From Ramlibacter sp. (GTDB lineage Bacteria; Pseudomonadota; Gammaproteobacteria; Burkholderiales; Burkholderiaceae_C), in the NCBI GenBank assembly GCA_028292185.1, contig JAQGMT010000453.1:1-14742 (forward strand): DNA of 14,742 bases. The letters are read 5' to 3'. Below the pieces are notes generated by a model that saw only the letters and a program-made list of their open reading frames with translations, ran no database searches and was not told the origin of the DNA. How positions within the stretch are numbered: position 1 is the stretch's first letter; each line of letters begins with the position of its first letter. A program made the position numbers and the translations under genes. Of the stretch, positions 1 to 6,868 are shown in pieces.

Positions 1-758
1 GAAACATCGCGGCCACTGCCGTGGCGCGGGCCGCACCGGACGGCTACAACCTGCTGGTGGGCTATTCGATGTTCCACGTCGGAAATCCCTCGATGTTCAG
101 CAACTTGAGCTGGGATCCCCTGCGCGATTTCGCGCCGGTCGCCATGCTGGTCGTGTCGCCGCATGTGCTGGCGGTGCATCCCTCGGTGCCGGCCAGGACC
201 CTGCGCGAGTTCGTCGACTACGTCCACGCGAATCCGGGCAAGGTCGATTACGCGACGTCCGGCAACGGCTCCGTCCCGCACGTGGGGGTCGAATTGTTCA
301 AGCAGCAGAACAACCTCTTCATCGTGCATGTGCCTTACCGTGGCGGCGGCCCCGCGATGCTGGACGTCGTGGCGGGCAATGTGCAGATGACGGTGGCGAC
401 ACCGCCCACCTTGCTGGGTTTCGTGCAGTCCGGCAGGCTGCGCGCGCTTGCCGTGGCGGCCAAGAAGCGGCTGCCGCAGCTGCCCGACGTGCCGACCTCC
501 GCCGAGGCCGGCTTTCCGGGCTTCGAGCTGGAGGCGTGGGTGGCGCTGTTCGCGCCCAAGGGCACCCCGCCGGCCGTCATCGACAAGCTCAGCGCGGCGG
601 CGAAGCTGGCCATCGAGTCACCCGCGGTGCGCAAGTCGGCCGAGACCGCGGGCCTGGAAGTGCGCTACATGACGCCGCCGCAACTCGACGCCGTGGTTCG
701 CTCGGACATCGTGTACTGGTCCAAGGTCATCAAGTCGCGCAATATCCGCATCGAGTAG
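1..758 (+). CDS. Bug/TctC-family tripartite tricarboxylate receptor protein, 5'-truncated by the window
   Basis: The open frame runs into the window edge (reading from base 3: NIAATAVARAAPDGYNLL), so the GTG at 21 is not the true start and the signal peptide and first lobe lie outside. About 251 codons remain. Seen in the sequence are the family blocks APDGYNLL, YATSGNGSVPHV, VPYRGGGPAMLDVVAGNVQ, SGRLRALAV and LPDVPTSAEAGFPGFE, with the usual C-terminal helical segment ending YWSKVIKSRNIRIE. Family knowledge: Bug proteins are periplasmic binding proteins that present carboxylates or other small organic solutes to transporters or sensors; the ligand cannot be read from sequence. The gene converges on the GlcG/HbpS-like gene with a 47-base gap. 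It is a diverged paralogue of the Bug gene at 1354-2325. Confidence 0.93.
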   Translation, partial: NIAATAVARAAPDGYNLLVGYSMFHVGNPSMFSNLSWDPLRDFAPVAMLVVSPHVLAVHPSVPARTLREFVDYVHANPGKVDYATSGNGSVPHVGVELFKQQNNLFIVHVPYRGGGPAMLDVVAGNVQMTVATPPTLLGFVQSGRLRALAVAAKKRLPQLPDVPTSAEAGFPGFELEAWVALFAPKGTPPAVIDKLSAAAKLAIESPAVRKSAETAGLEVRYMTPPQLDAVVRSDIVYWSKVIKSRNIRIE

Positions 759-805
759 CGGCGGCGCGCACCCGGACTGCGGAAACCTGGCCCGCTCGCC
801 GTTGC

Positions 806-1330
806 TCACAAGCTGCGGTCGTTCAGTCCCACCTTGGCGTAGATCTCGTTCACGTGCTTCTTCACGCTCTCGGGCGTGGTGTCGTGGGCGGGCATGTGGG
901 CCCAGCCCACCTTGCTCCTGGCGTACTGGCCGATGACTTCGTCCTGGTCGCCCGTTGCTCCGCTGATGCCGTAAGCGCCGACCATTTCATCGCCCTTGAA
1001 AACGGGCGCGCACCCGCCGGATGCGCACACCTGGCCGTTGGACAGGATGGCCGTGTTCACCAGCATCTGCGGATTGCGTTCCTTGAACCATTGCTGGATC
1101 ACCAGGCCGTCGGTGAACCGCGGGCTCATGGAGCGGAAGGCGGCGACGGTATAGGCCTTGGCCCGCGCGGTGTCGGGCGTGATGAAGCCGGCATCGTCCA
1201 TGCGTTCCAGTGCGATCAGGTGTCCTTCAGGGCCGACGACGGCGATCGAGACGGGCACGCCCATCTCGCCGGCCTTCTCGCTGACCGCCTGGATGAACTC
1301 GCGGCATTCCGCCGCAGTGAGCTTTGCCAT
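806..1330 (-). CDS. GlcG/HbpS-family (DUF336) putative heme/cofactor-binding protein
   Basis: This 174-residue protein matches the single-domain GlcG/HbpS fold. It has an N-terminal helix (LTAAECREFIQAVSEKA), the strand block VPVSIAVVGPEGHLIALERMDDA, a helix with ARAKAYTVAAFRS, and the glycine-rich segment GGCAPVFKGDEMVGAYGISGATGDQDE followed by a C-terminal helix. Characterised members such as HbpS bind heme, and glcG sits in glycolate operons, but many members are uncharacterised. No signal peptide is evident, so it is probably cytoplasmic. The ATG is preceded by AAAGGAA at good spacing. It begins 23 bases after the upstream Bug gene on the same strand, so the two are probably co-transcribed. 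This suggests a role in metabolising or sensing the Bug ligand, which is inference. Confidence 0.85.
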   Translation of the reverse strand: MAKLTAAECREFIQAVSEKAGEMGVPVSIAVVGPEGHLIALERMDDAGFITPDTARAKAYTVAAFRSMSPRFTDGLVIQQWFKERNPQMLVNTAILSNGQVCASGGCAPVFKGDEMVGAYGISGATGDQDEVIGQYARSKVGWAHMPAHDTTPESVKKHVNEIYAKVGLNDRSL

Positions 1331-1353
1331 GTGCTATTCCTTTCGTGTTGGTT

Positions 1354-2325
1354 TCATTCGGCCTTCATGCCGGTGGCCTGGATGACCTTTGACCAGCGCG
1401 CGGCTTCGCTGCGCAGGTACTGGTTGAACTCCTCGCCGCTGGTGGTGACGGCGTCGATGCCTTGCGCCTTGTAGATGCGATCGACCTCGGGCGACTCCAG
1501 TGCGGCATGGGCGGCGGTGCGCAGTTTGGCCACCACGTCGGGCGGCGTTCCGTTCGGCGCAACCAGCCCCATCCACACCGCGGTGTCGAAGCCCTTGAGG
1601 CCCAGTTCGTCCAAGGTCGGCAAATCGGGTGCGATGGCGGTGCGCTTCAGGCTGGTCACCGCCAGCGCCTTCAGCTTGCCCGCGCGAACGTGCTGCAGCA
1701 CCGACGAGGCCGGCGAAAACATGAGTTGCACCTGTCCGCCGAGCAGGTCGGTCACCGCGGGCGTGCTGCCGCGGTAAGGGACATGAATCATTTTCACGCC
1801 GGTCATCATCGAGAACAATTCGCCGGAGAGGTGCGGCGACGTGCCGACGCCGGAGGAGCCGAACGAGAGCCCGCCGGGTTTCGCCTTGGCCAGCTTGATC
1901 AGGTCGGCGACCGTGTTCACCTCGAGCGAAGGATGCGCCACCAGCACGTTCGGCACGCTGCCAATCATGGTGACGGGCATCAGGTCCTTGGTCGGGTCCA
2001 CCGCGGTCGAGTTCGGAAATGCGGCGTTGATGGTGTTGGCAATCGTCACCACGAAAAGCGTGTAGCCATCGGGCGGCGCGGAAGCCACGGCCTTGGCCGC
2101 GATGTTGCTGCCCGCGCCTGCGCGGTTCTCCACCACGAAGGGCTGTCCCAGGCGCCTGCCCATGCCTTCGCTCACCGCGCGTGCCGCGACATCGGCCGCC
2201 GTGCCGGGCGGGAAGCCGACCAGCACCTTGACGGGGGCAGAGGGGTACGCCGCCTGCGCCGCCGCGATCCGCGGACCCGCGCCGAGCATCAAGGCCGCCC
2301 AGCCGATCAGTTGTCTTCGATCCAT
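1354..2325 (-). CDS. Bug/TctC-family tripartite tricarboxylate receptor protein
   Basis: This is a complete 323-residue solute receptor of the usual family length. The start is the ATG at 2325-2323, because AAAGGAGA lies just upstream and the protein then begins MDRRQLIGWAALMLGAG, a proper signal peptide with likely cleavage after IAAAQA. The frame stays open further upstream but that extension has no family resemblance. Visible blocks are SAPVKVLVGFPPGTAADVAAR, VENRAGAGSNIAAKAVA, APPDGYTLFVV, FGSSGVGTSPHLSGELF, IHVPYRGSTPAVTDLLGGQV and LPTLDELGLKGFDTAVW. It acts in the periplasm as a ligand-binding protein; the ligand is unknown. It is followed by the GlcG/HbpS-like gene after 23 bases and diverges from the phosphodiesterase remnant at 2391. 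No tctA or tctB transporter genes are visible, as is usual for orphan Bug receptors. Confidence 0.95.
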   Translation of the reverse strand: MDRRQLIGWAALMLGAGPRIAAAQAAYPSAPVKVLVGFPPGTAADVAARAVSEGMGRRLGQPFVVENRAGAGSNIAAKAVASAPPDGYTLFVVTIANTINAAFPNSTAVDPTKDLMPVTMIGSVPNVLVAHPSLEVNTVADLIKLAKAKPGGLSFGSSGVGTSPHLSGELFSMMTGVKMIHVPYRGSTPAVTDLLGGQVQLMFSPASSVLQHVRAGKLKALAVTSLKRTAIAPDLPTLDELGLKGFDTAVWMGLVAPNGTPPDVVAKLRTAAHAALESPEVDRIYKAQGIDAVTTSGEEFNQYLRSEAARWSKVIQATGMKAE

Positions 2326-2390
2326 GTCTCTCCTTTGGTGGTGACGCATGATAGAACGCAGCGCCGCCGCGAAAGCCCTAAAGTGGTCCG

Positions 2391-2581
2391 ATGCTTCGGA
2401 TCGGCCTGATCTCCGACGCCCACGGTCTGTTTCGGCCCGAGGCGCTGCAAATCCGGGCAGCGCGGGGCCGCGAAGGTTCAAGCTGCCGGTGACCGCCGGG
2501 GAAGTGGCGGTGGCGCAAGACGGCTCATTCGCGCCCCGCTGGGTCGACCTGCTTTCGGCTTCGCGATCGAGCCAGAAATAG
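2391..2581 (+). pseudogene. Internally deleted, frameshifted YfcE/MJ0936-type metallophosphoesterase remnant
   Basis: From the ATG at 2391 one frame reads MLRIGLISDAHGLFRPEAL, which is the start of a YfcE/MJ0936-type phosphodiesterase including metal motif I (D-x-H in SDAHG). It then degenerates and stops at the TGA at 2490-2492. From about 2450 a different frame reads NPGSAGPRRFKLPVTAGE and on to APRWVDL, ending at the TAG at 2579-2581. That is the C-terminal end of the same family. The middle, which should hold the GD, GNHD/E, H and GHTH metal-binding motifs, is missing: roughly 90-100 codons, judged from a usual length near 155-160. The two pieces meet around 2441-2450 and are out of frame. 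No active enzyme can be made. The family hydrolyses phosphodiesters with two metal ions. An assembly collapse is the alternative to a true deletion. Confidence 0.8.
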
Positions 2582-2638
2582 CAGCCGCTTTTGAGCGGTG
2601 TCAAGAAGTTGGGACCGCCGCCGTGCTCCACTGTCCGC

Positions 2639-2866
2639 ATGAGCACGGAGATCCTCACCAGGTTTGACGAGTTCGAGTCGAGCTGGGAGGAGGCCACCCG
2701 CACACTCGAGCGCCGGGAACTGGCGCTGGGAGAGGCGATGCGCGCCTACCGGCAGCACCGCCAGGTCTGCACCACCAGCCGCGTTGCCGAAGCTTTGGCC
2801 CGCCACGAGGAAGCAAAGGAAGCGGTGGATTCCCTGATGCACGCCATCTGGGCGAAATTGTTCTAG
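2639..2866 (+). CDS. Small helical hypothetical protein
   Basis: I do not recognise the family. From the ATG at 2639 the frame encodes 75 residues starting MSTEILTRFDEFESSWEEAT and ending AIWAKLF. The composition is rich in Glu, Arg, Ala and Leu with no Pro or Gly-rich breaks, so it is probably two or three helices or a short coiled coil. It has no signal peptide or membrane segment. The frame opens further upstream to a TTG at 2591, but those residues are less protein-like. Third codon positions are strongly G/C, as in neighbouring genes, which supports coding. Against it, there is no clear Shine-Dalgarno before 2639, so expression may depend on read-through from the degraded phosphodiesterase locus 57 bases upstream. 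It converges on the multicopper oxidase with a 20-base gap. Confidence 0.5.
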   Translation: MSTEILTRFDEFESSWEEATRTLERRELALGEAMRAYRQHRQVCTTSRVAEALARHEEAKEAVDSLMHAIWAKLF

Positions 2867-2886
2867 GCCCCTGACGCCAAGCGGCT

Positions 2887-4311
2887 CTATTCGACCGCGA
2901 CCGTTCCCATCATGCCGCCGGCGGCGTGCTCCAGGATGTGGCAATGGAACATCCATTCGCCCGGGTTGTCGGCGACGAACGCCACCTGCACGGAGCCGCG
3001 CGGCGAGACCATCACCGTATCGCGCCACGGCCGGAACTGGGTGGGCCGGTCGTTCACCCGCAGCACCCGGAATGAGTGGCCGTGCAAATGCATCGGGTGC
3101 TCGAACTCGGTTTCGTTGATCATGGTCAGGGCGATGTGTTCGCCCTTGCGGAAATTGAACATCGGCGTGTGCAGCATCGCGTGTTCATGTTCGGCGACAT
3201 AGTTCATGGTCCACGTCAGGGCGTGGTCCTGCATGATCTCCGGCACCTTCAGCGCCTTGCCGTCGACCAGGCCGATGGCCGGTTTGCCGAGCATGCCGCC
3301 TTCGAAAACGATGAAGTGCTCGATGGCCTTTGACGGGTCGGGCTCGGGCAGGCGATTGGGTTCGATCTGCATCGGGCTGCGCAGCGGCCGGGGCCGTGCG
3401 GGCGGCTTCTTGTCGAACACCACCGTCGCGATCTGGTAACCCTTGTCGCGCCGGTCGATGACGGCGAAGCTTTCGCCAGGCGAGCCTTCGCAGTCGAGGA
3501 CCAGGTCGGTTCGCATCCCCGGGCCAAGCAGCAGCAAACCTTGCGGCAGCGGATGCGGTTCCACCGCCTGTCCGTCATAAGAGACCACCATGGGCTTCTG
3601 GCCGCGGAAATCCAGAAGGAAGATGCGGGCCGTGGCGGTGTTCACCAGCCGCAGCCGAATGCGCTCGTTGGTTCGCACCATGATGCGGTTGTCGCGCCCG
3701 GTCTGGCGGCCATTCAAGGCGAAGACGTTGCCCAGGCGGCCGCCGCCGCCCAGGTCCTGCATGCGGCCGAAATCCTGCACCTGGCGGCCACCTGCGTCGA
3801 GCTTGAAGTCGCTGAGCACCCAGACCAGCTCACGATCGACTTCGATCGGTTTGTCTTCTTCCACGACGATGGCGCCGAACATGCCGCGCGCCACCTGCTC
3901 GAAGCTCATCTGGTGCGGGTGGTACCAATAGGTGCCCGAGTCCGGCACCGGAAATTGGTAGTTAAAGGTCTGGCCCACCAACACCGGGGCCTGCGTCACC
4001 TGCGGCACGCCGTCCATGGCATTGGGCACCCGGATGCCGTGCCAGTGCACGGTGGTGCTGGCGTCGCCCGGAAGATCGTTCACCAACGCAACGCGGGCGA
4101 TCTCGCCTTTGCGAAACCGGAGCACCGGGCCGGGCACGGAGCCGTTGAATCCCCACACGTCCGTGCGCACACCGGGCCGGATCGTTTGCGGGAAAGCGCT
4201 GGCCCGCAGCTTGAACGGGCCGGCGTCCCGCGACTGCGCGAGAACCGGCAAGGCGAGCACCGACAGGCTGGCGCCGGTGCTTTTGAGAATGTCGCGCCGC
4301 GAGAACGTCAC
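2887..4311 (-). CDS. Tat-exported three-domain multicopper oxidase (laccase/CotA/CueO-like)
   Basis: This periplasmic oxidase has 474 residues. The start is the GTG at 4311-4309, with AGGAGG at 4317-4322 seven bases ahead, giving MTFSRRDILKSTGAS, a twin-arginine signal. All four copper-ligand blocks are present: HWH at 89-91, HPH at 131-133, HxxHxH at 405-410, and HCH at 456-458 with His462. Met467 lies ten residues after Cys457 and is the expected axial ligand of the type 1 copper. Family members couple one-electron oxidation of a substrate (Cu(I), Mn(II), phenols, bilirubin) to four-electron reduction of O2; the substrate here is unknown. There is no methionine-rich insert of the CueO type. 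An FNR-type box lies upstream (separate entry). The SGNH lipoprotein gene is upstream on the same strand, 121 bases away. Confidence 0.93.
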   Translation of the reverse strand: MTFSRRDILKSTGASLSVLALPVLAQSRDAGPFKLRASAFPQTIRPGVRTDVWGFNGSVPGPVLRFRKGEIARVALVNDLPGDASTTVHWHGIRVPNAMDGVPQVTQAPVLVGQTFNYQFPVPDSGTYWYHPHQMSFEQVARGMFGAIVVEEDKPIEVDRELVWVLSDFKLDAGGRQVQDFGRMQDLGGGGRLGNVFALNGRQTGRDNRIMVRTNERIRLRLVNTATARIFLLDFRGQKPMVVSYDGQAVEPHPLPQGLLLLGPGMRTDLVLDCEGSPGESFAVIDRRDKGYQIATVVFDKKPPARPRPLRSPMQIEPNRLPEPDPSKAIEHFIVFEGGMLGKPAIGLVDGKALKVPEIMQDHALTWTMNYVAEHEHAMLHTPMFNFRKGEHIALTMINETEFEHPMHLHGHSFRVLRVNDRPTQFRPWRDTVMVSPRGSVQVAFVADNPGEWMFHCHILEHAAGGMMGTVAVE

Positions 4312-4348
4312 TGGAACCTCCTGCCGCCGGATGTCGGGAGCCAGGCAG

Positions 4349-4390
4349 ATTCTCAAGCAGCTTTTGGCGCGCCTATTTGATCCTGATCAA
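4349..4390 (-). promoter_or_regulatory. Predicted FNR/ANR-type activated promoter for the multicopper oxidase
   Basis: TTGATCCTGATCAA at 4377-4390 is a perfect match to the TTGAT-N4-ATCAA consensus of FNR/ANR/DNR regulators. Reading toward the oxidase, 22 bases separate the box from GAGAAT (4354-4349), a 4/6 match to TATAAT. This places the box centre near -41.5 if transcription starts about 4342, which is the class II activation geometry. The predicted start leaves a leader of about 30 bases containing the AGGAGG. The box and spacing are seen; the regulator and oxygen response are inferred. Confidence 0.6.
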
Positions 4391-4432
4391 CCCGGCCCCG
4401 CATGCAGCCGGCGGCGTTGGGCCCCGCGCCGA

Positions 4433-5254
4433 TCAGTTGGGGTCGTAGGCCTGGACGGTCTCCCAGGCCATCGTCTGCAAGTGCCGCGCCACAGCGGGGT
4501 CGAGTCCCGCCGTGTAGGCGAGCCCGACCGGCGACTTGCGGAACAGCGACGCGTACGTGGTGCAGGCCGCCAGATAGCTGCCGGCCAGGGTAGGGTGGCG
4601 CTTGTCGGCGATGTACAACTCCAGGTCCGGGCGCACCGCCACCGAGCGCGCGAACGCCAATCCGGCGGGGATGACCTGTGCGTTGTTGTCCTTGCCGGCC
4701 TGGGTGTAAGCCGCCGCCAATTGCGCCGTCATTTCCGGCTTGTCCTTGTAGGCCCAGGACATGAAGAACACCGGGCGCGCCCCGTGGCTGCGCACGATCT
4801 CGCTGTTTTTCTTGGCGTACTCGGTGAAGAGGCCCTTGAGCTGCGGGTGCAGCGGGCACTGGCTGCAATCCATCATCACCGCGACGTCGAACAGCTTGTC
4901 CAACTTGTTGAACACGACGTTGTTGGACGCATCGAAGGAGTAGTTGCCGACAGCCTTAGGTCGGAAGTACGACTCCACGTCGTGCCAGTCCGCGCCGGAG
5001 CCACTGATGGTGATCATGGTCGAACGGTGCTGGTAGCCCGGCATGCCCGCCGCGATCAGCGGATTGATGTGGCTGGTGATGCCGTTGTTGAAATAGAAGA
5101 AGCTGTTGCCGATGTACACCGCGGAGGTCGGCGGCGTGCGGATCGCATCCACGCGGGGCACGGGACCCGGAGCCGGCTTGATGGGCGCGCAGGCCGCGAG
5201 CGCCACCGTGGCCGAAATCAACAGCGCGCGCAGGGCGGCGGACAGGGTCGGCAT
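4433..5254 (-). CDS. SGNH/GDSL-like hydrolase-fold lipoprotein
   Basis: This is a 273-residue predicted outer or inner membrane lipoprotein. The N-terminus MPTLSAALRALLISATVALAAC carries a lipobox ending at Cys22. The SGNH block I appears as YIGNSFFYF with candidate nucleophile Ser51, and block V as DKRHP with Asp217 and His220, followed by the usual LAGSYLAACTTYASLF helix. A classic block III Asn is not obvious, so activity is likely but not certain. SGNH enzymes cleave esters or acyl groups on lipids, polysaccharides or small molecules; the substrate cannot be told. A CxxC (MDCSQCPLHP) sits mid-protein and is unusual for the fold. The start ATG has GAGGAG eight bases upstream. The gene is divergent from the LVIVD-repeat gene at 5404 and lies upstream of the multicopper oxidase on the same strand. 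Confidence 0.78.
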   Translation of the reverse strand: MPTLSAALRALLISATVALAACAPIKPAPGPVPRVDAIRTPPTSAVYIGNSFFYFNNGITSHINPLIAAGMPGYQHRSTMITISGSGADWHDVESYFRPKAVGNYSFDASNNVVFNKLDKLFDVAVMMDCSQCPLHPQLKGLFTEYAKKNSEIVRSHGARPVFFMSWAYKDKPEMTAQLAAAYTQAGKDNNAQVIPAGLAFARSVAVRPDLELYIADKRHPTLAGSYLAACTTYASLFRKSPVGLAYTAGLDPAVARHLQTMAWETVQAYDPN

Positions 5255-5403
5255 CGAAAATCTCCTCGGTGGTTGCGGCGATGATGCGCAGAATTCCGGC
5301 GCGATTTTCTAGGTGTTCTCCCGAACCATTTGCCAGTGCACCGGCATGCAAAGTTGCGCTACGCTACGGGCTCCTCGGCCCCCATAAAGAAGAGACAAGA
5401 CCC

Positions 5404-6861
5404 ATGATCGATTTTCGTTTGATCCGCCTGGCTGTTGCCGGTGCGGCACTCACCATCACCGCCGCCGCCTGGGGCCAAGGCACGGCTGCCGCGGAGGCGA
5501 AGAACATGCGCCTGGTCGGCTACAACGACCTGCAGGCGCGCACTGCATACCAGCCCACCATCTCGCACCAGGGCCAGCGCTATATCGCCTACGTGGGCCA
5601 TCACGGAGACAACAAGCTCAATCCGCTGACCGGCAAGATGGAAAACAACGGCACGTCCATCATCGACGTGACCGATGTGAAGAATCCCAAGTACCTGGCC
5701 CACATTCCGGGCGAGGAGGGCAAGGCGGAAGCCGGCGGCGCGCAGATGGTTCGCGTGTGCAGCGGCGCCGAGCTGCCCAAGGCGGACAAGAGCAAGTTCT
5801 ACATGTTGCGGGTGTTCGGCAACCAGGCGCACGAAATCTGGGACGTCACCGACCCGGCCAAGCCGTCGCTCCTGACCACCATCGTCAAGGGCCTGAAAGG
5901 CACGCACAAGAATTTCTGGGAGTGCGACACCGGCATCGCCTATCTGGTCTCCGGCCATCCGCAGTGGCGCACCAACCGGATGACGCAGATCTATGACTTG
6001 TCCGATCCGGCGCATCCGGTCTTCATCCGCAATTTCGGCCTGGTCGGCCAGCAGCCCGGCGCCGGCGGCGACGTGCCGATCGCAGTGCACGGGCCTATCT
6101 CACCCGGCCCCAAGGGCTAACGCGTTTACTTCGGATACGGCACCAACACCGAAGGCGTGGTGCAGATCGTGGACCGCGCCAAGCTGCTCAGCGGCGCCGC
6201 CGAGCCGACGCCGGAGAACCTGTTGTCGCCGCAGATCGCGCGGCTGGACCTGCCGCCGATGCACGGCGCGCACACCGTGTTCCCGATGCTCGGGATGGAC
6301 GTCCCCGAGTTCGCCAAGAATCTGCTGGGCAAGAAGCGAGACATGCTGGTGATCACCGACGAAGCGATCCAGAAGGAATGCCTGGAAGGACGGCAGATGG
6401 TGTGGTTCGTCGATGCCAGCACCGAGACCAAGCCGTTCGGGGTGGCGAGCTGGACGGTGCCGGAAAAGAGCGGCAACTTTTGCGCGCGCGGTGGCCGCTT
6501 CGGCACCCACTCGTCCAATGAGAGCACGGCGCCCGTCTTCTACAAGAAGATCATGTTCTTCGCCCACTTCAACGCGGGCGTGCGGGCGCTGGACGTTCGC
6601 GATCCTTTCAGTCCCAAGGAGATCGCCTATTTCATTCCCGCGGTGAACAAGAACACCGTGGTGCTGGAAACGCCCGCGAGCCAGGCGGGCAAGCTTCCCT
6701 ACACCGAGGCCGCCAACAAGGTGGCCATCCAGACCAACAACGTCGAGGTCGACGATCGCGGCTATATCTACATCGTGGACCGCGCGAACACCGGCATGCA
6801 CATCCTGGAGCTGACCGGGCCCGCCCGCAACATCGCGGACTGGAGCGCCGCGGCCAAGTAG
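5404..6861 (+). pseudogene. LVIVD-repeat beta-propeller secreted protein, interrupted by an in-frame TAA
   Basis: The frame begins at the ATG at 5404 with a signal peptide (MIDFRLIRLAVAGAALTITA; likely cleavage near AWG-QG) and a purine-rich AAGAAGAGA upstream. It contains propeller-type repeats ending in D-[VL]-[TS/R]-D-x-x-x-P: SIIDVTDVKNPKYL near 85, IWDVTDPAKPSLL near 145, IYDLSDPAHPVFI near 196 and, past the stop, LDVRDPFSPKEIAYF. Codon 239 is TAA (6118-6120). The same frame then continues RVYFGYGTNTEGVVQIVDR for 246 codons to the TAG at 6859-6861 without another stop or frameshift. Uninterrupted, the product would be 485 residues. As it stands a 238-residue fragment is predicted, and a GTG at 6157 could start a separate C-terminal fragment. 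The biochemical role of these proteins is unknown; propellers of this kind often act as binding scaffolds. The next gene follows after 7 bases. Confidence 0.8.
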
Positions 6862-6868
6862 CCACTCC

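Noticed and set aside
1462..2409. Plus-strand open frame opposite the Bug gene
   Set aside because: The minus strand encodes a complete Bug receptor with signal peptide and Shine-Dalgarno; the plus frame is His/Arg/Gly-rich shadow sequence.
4312..4356. Upstream TTG start at 4356 for the multicopper oxidase
   Set aside because: It would place 15 charged residues before the twin-arginine signal, lacks a ribosome-binding site and lies upstream of the predicted transcription start. The GTG at 4311 has AGGAGG and starts the Tat signal directly.
6118..6120. Selenocysteine or pyrrolysine recoding as an explanation of the internal stop
   Set aside because: The codon is TAA, which is used for neither; selenocysteine uses TGA and pyrrolysine TAG.
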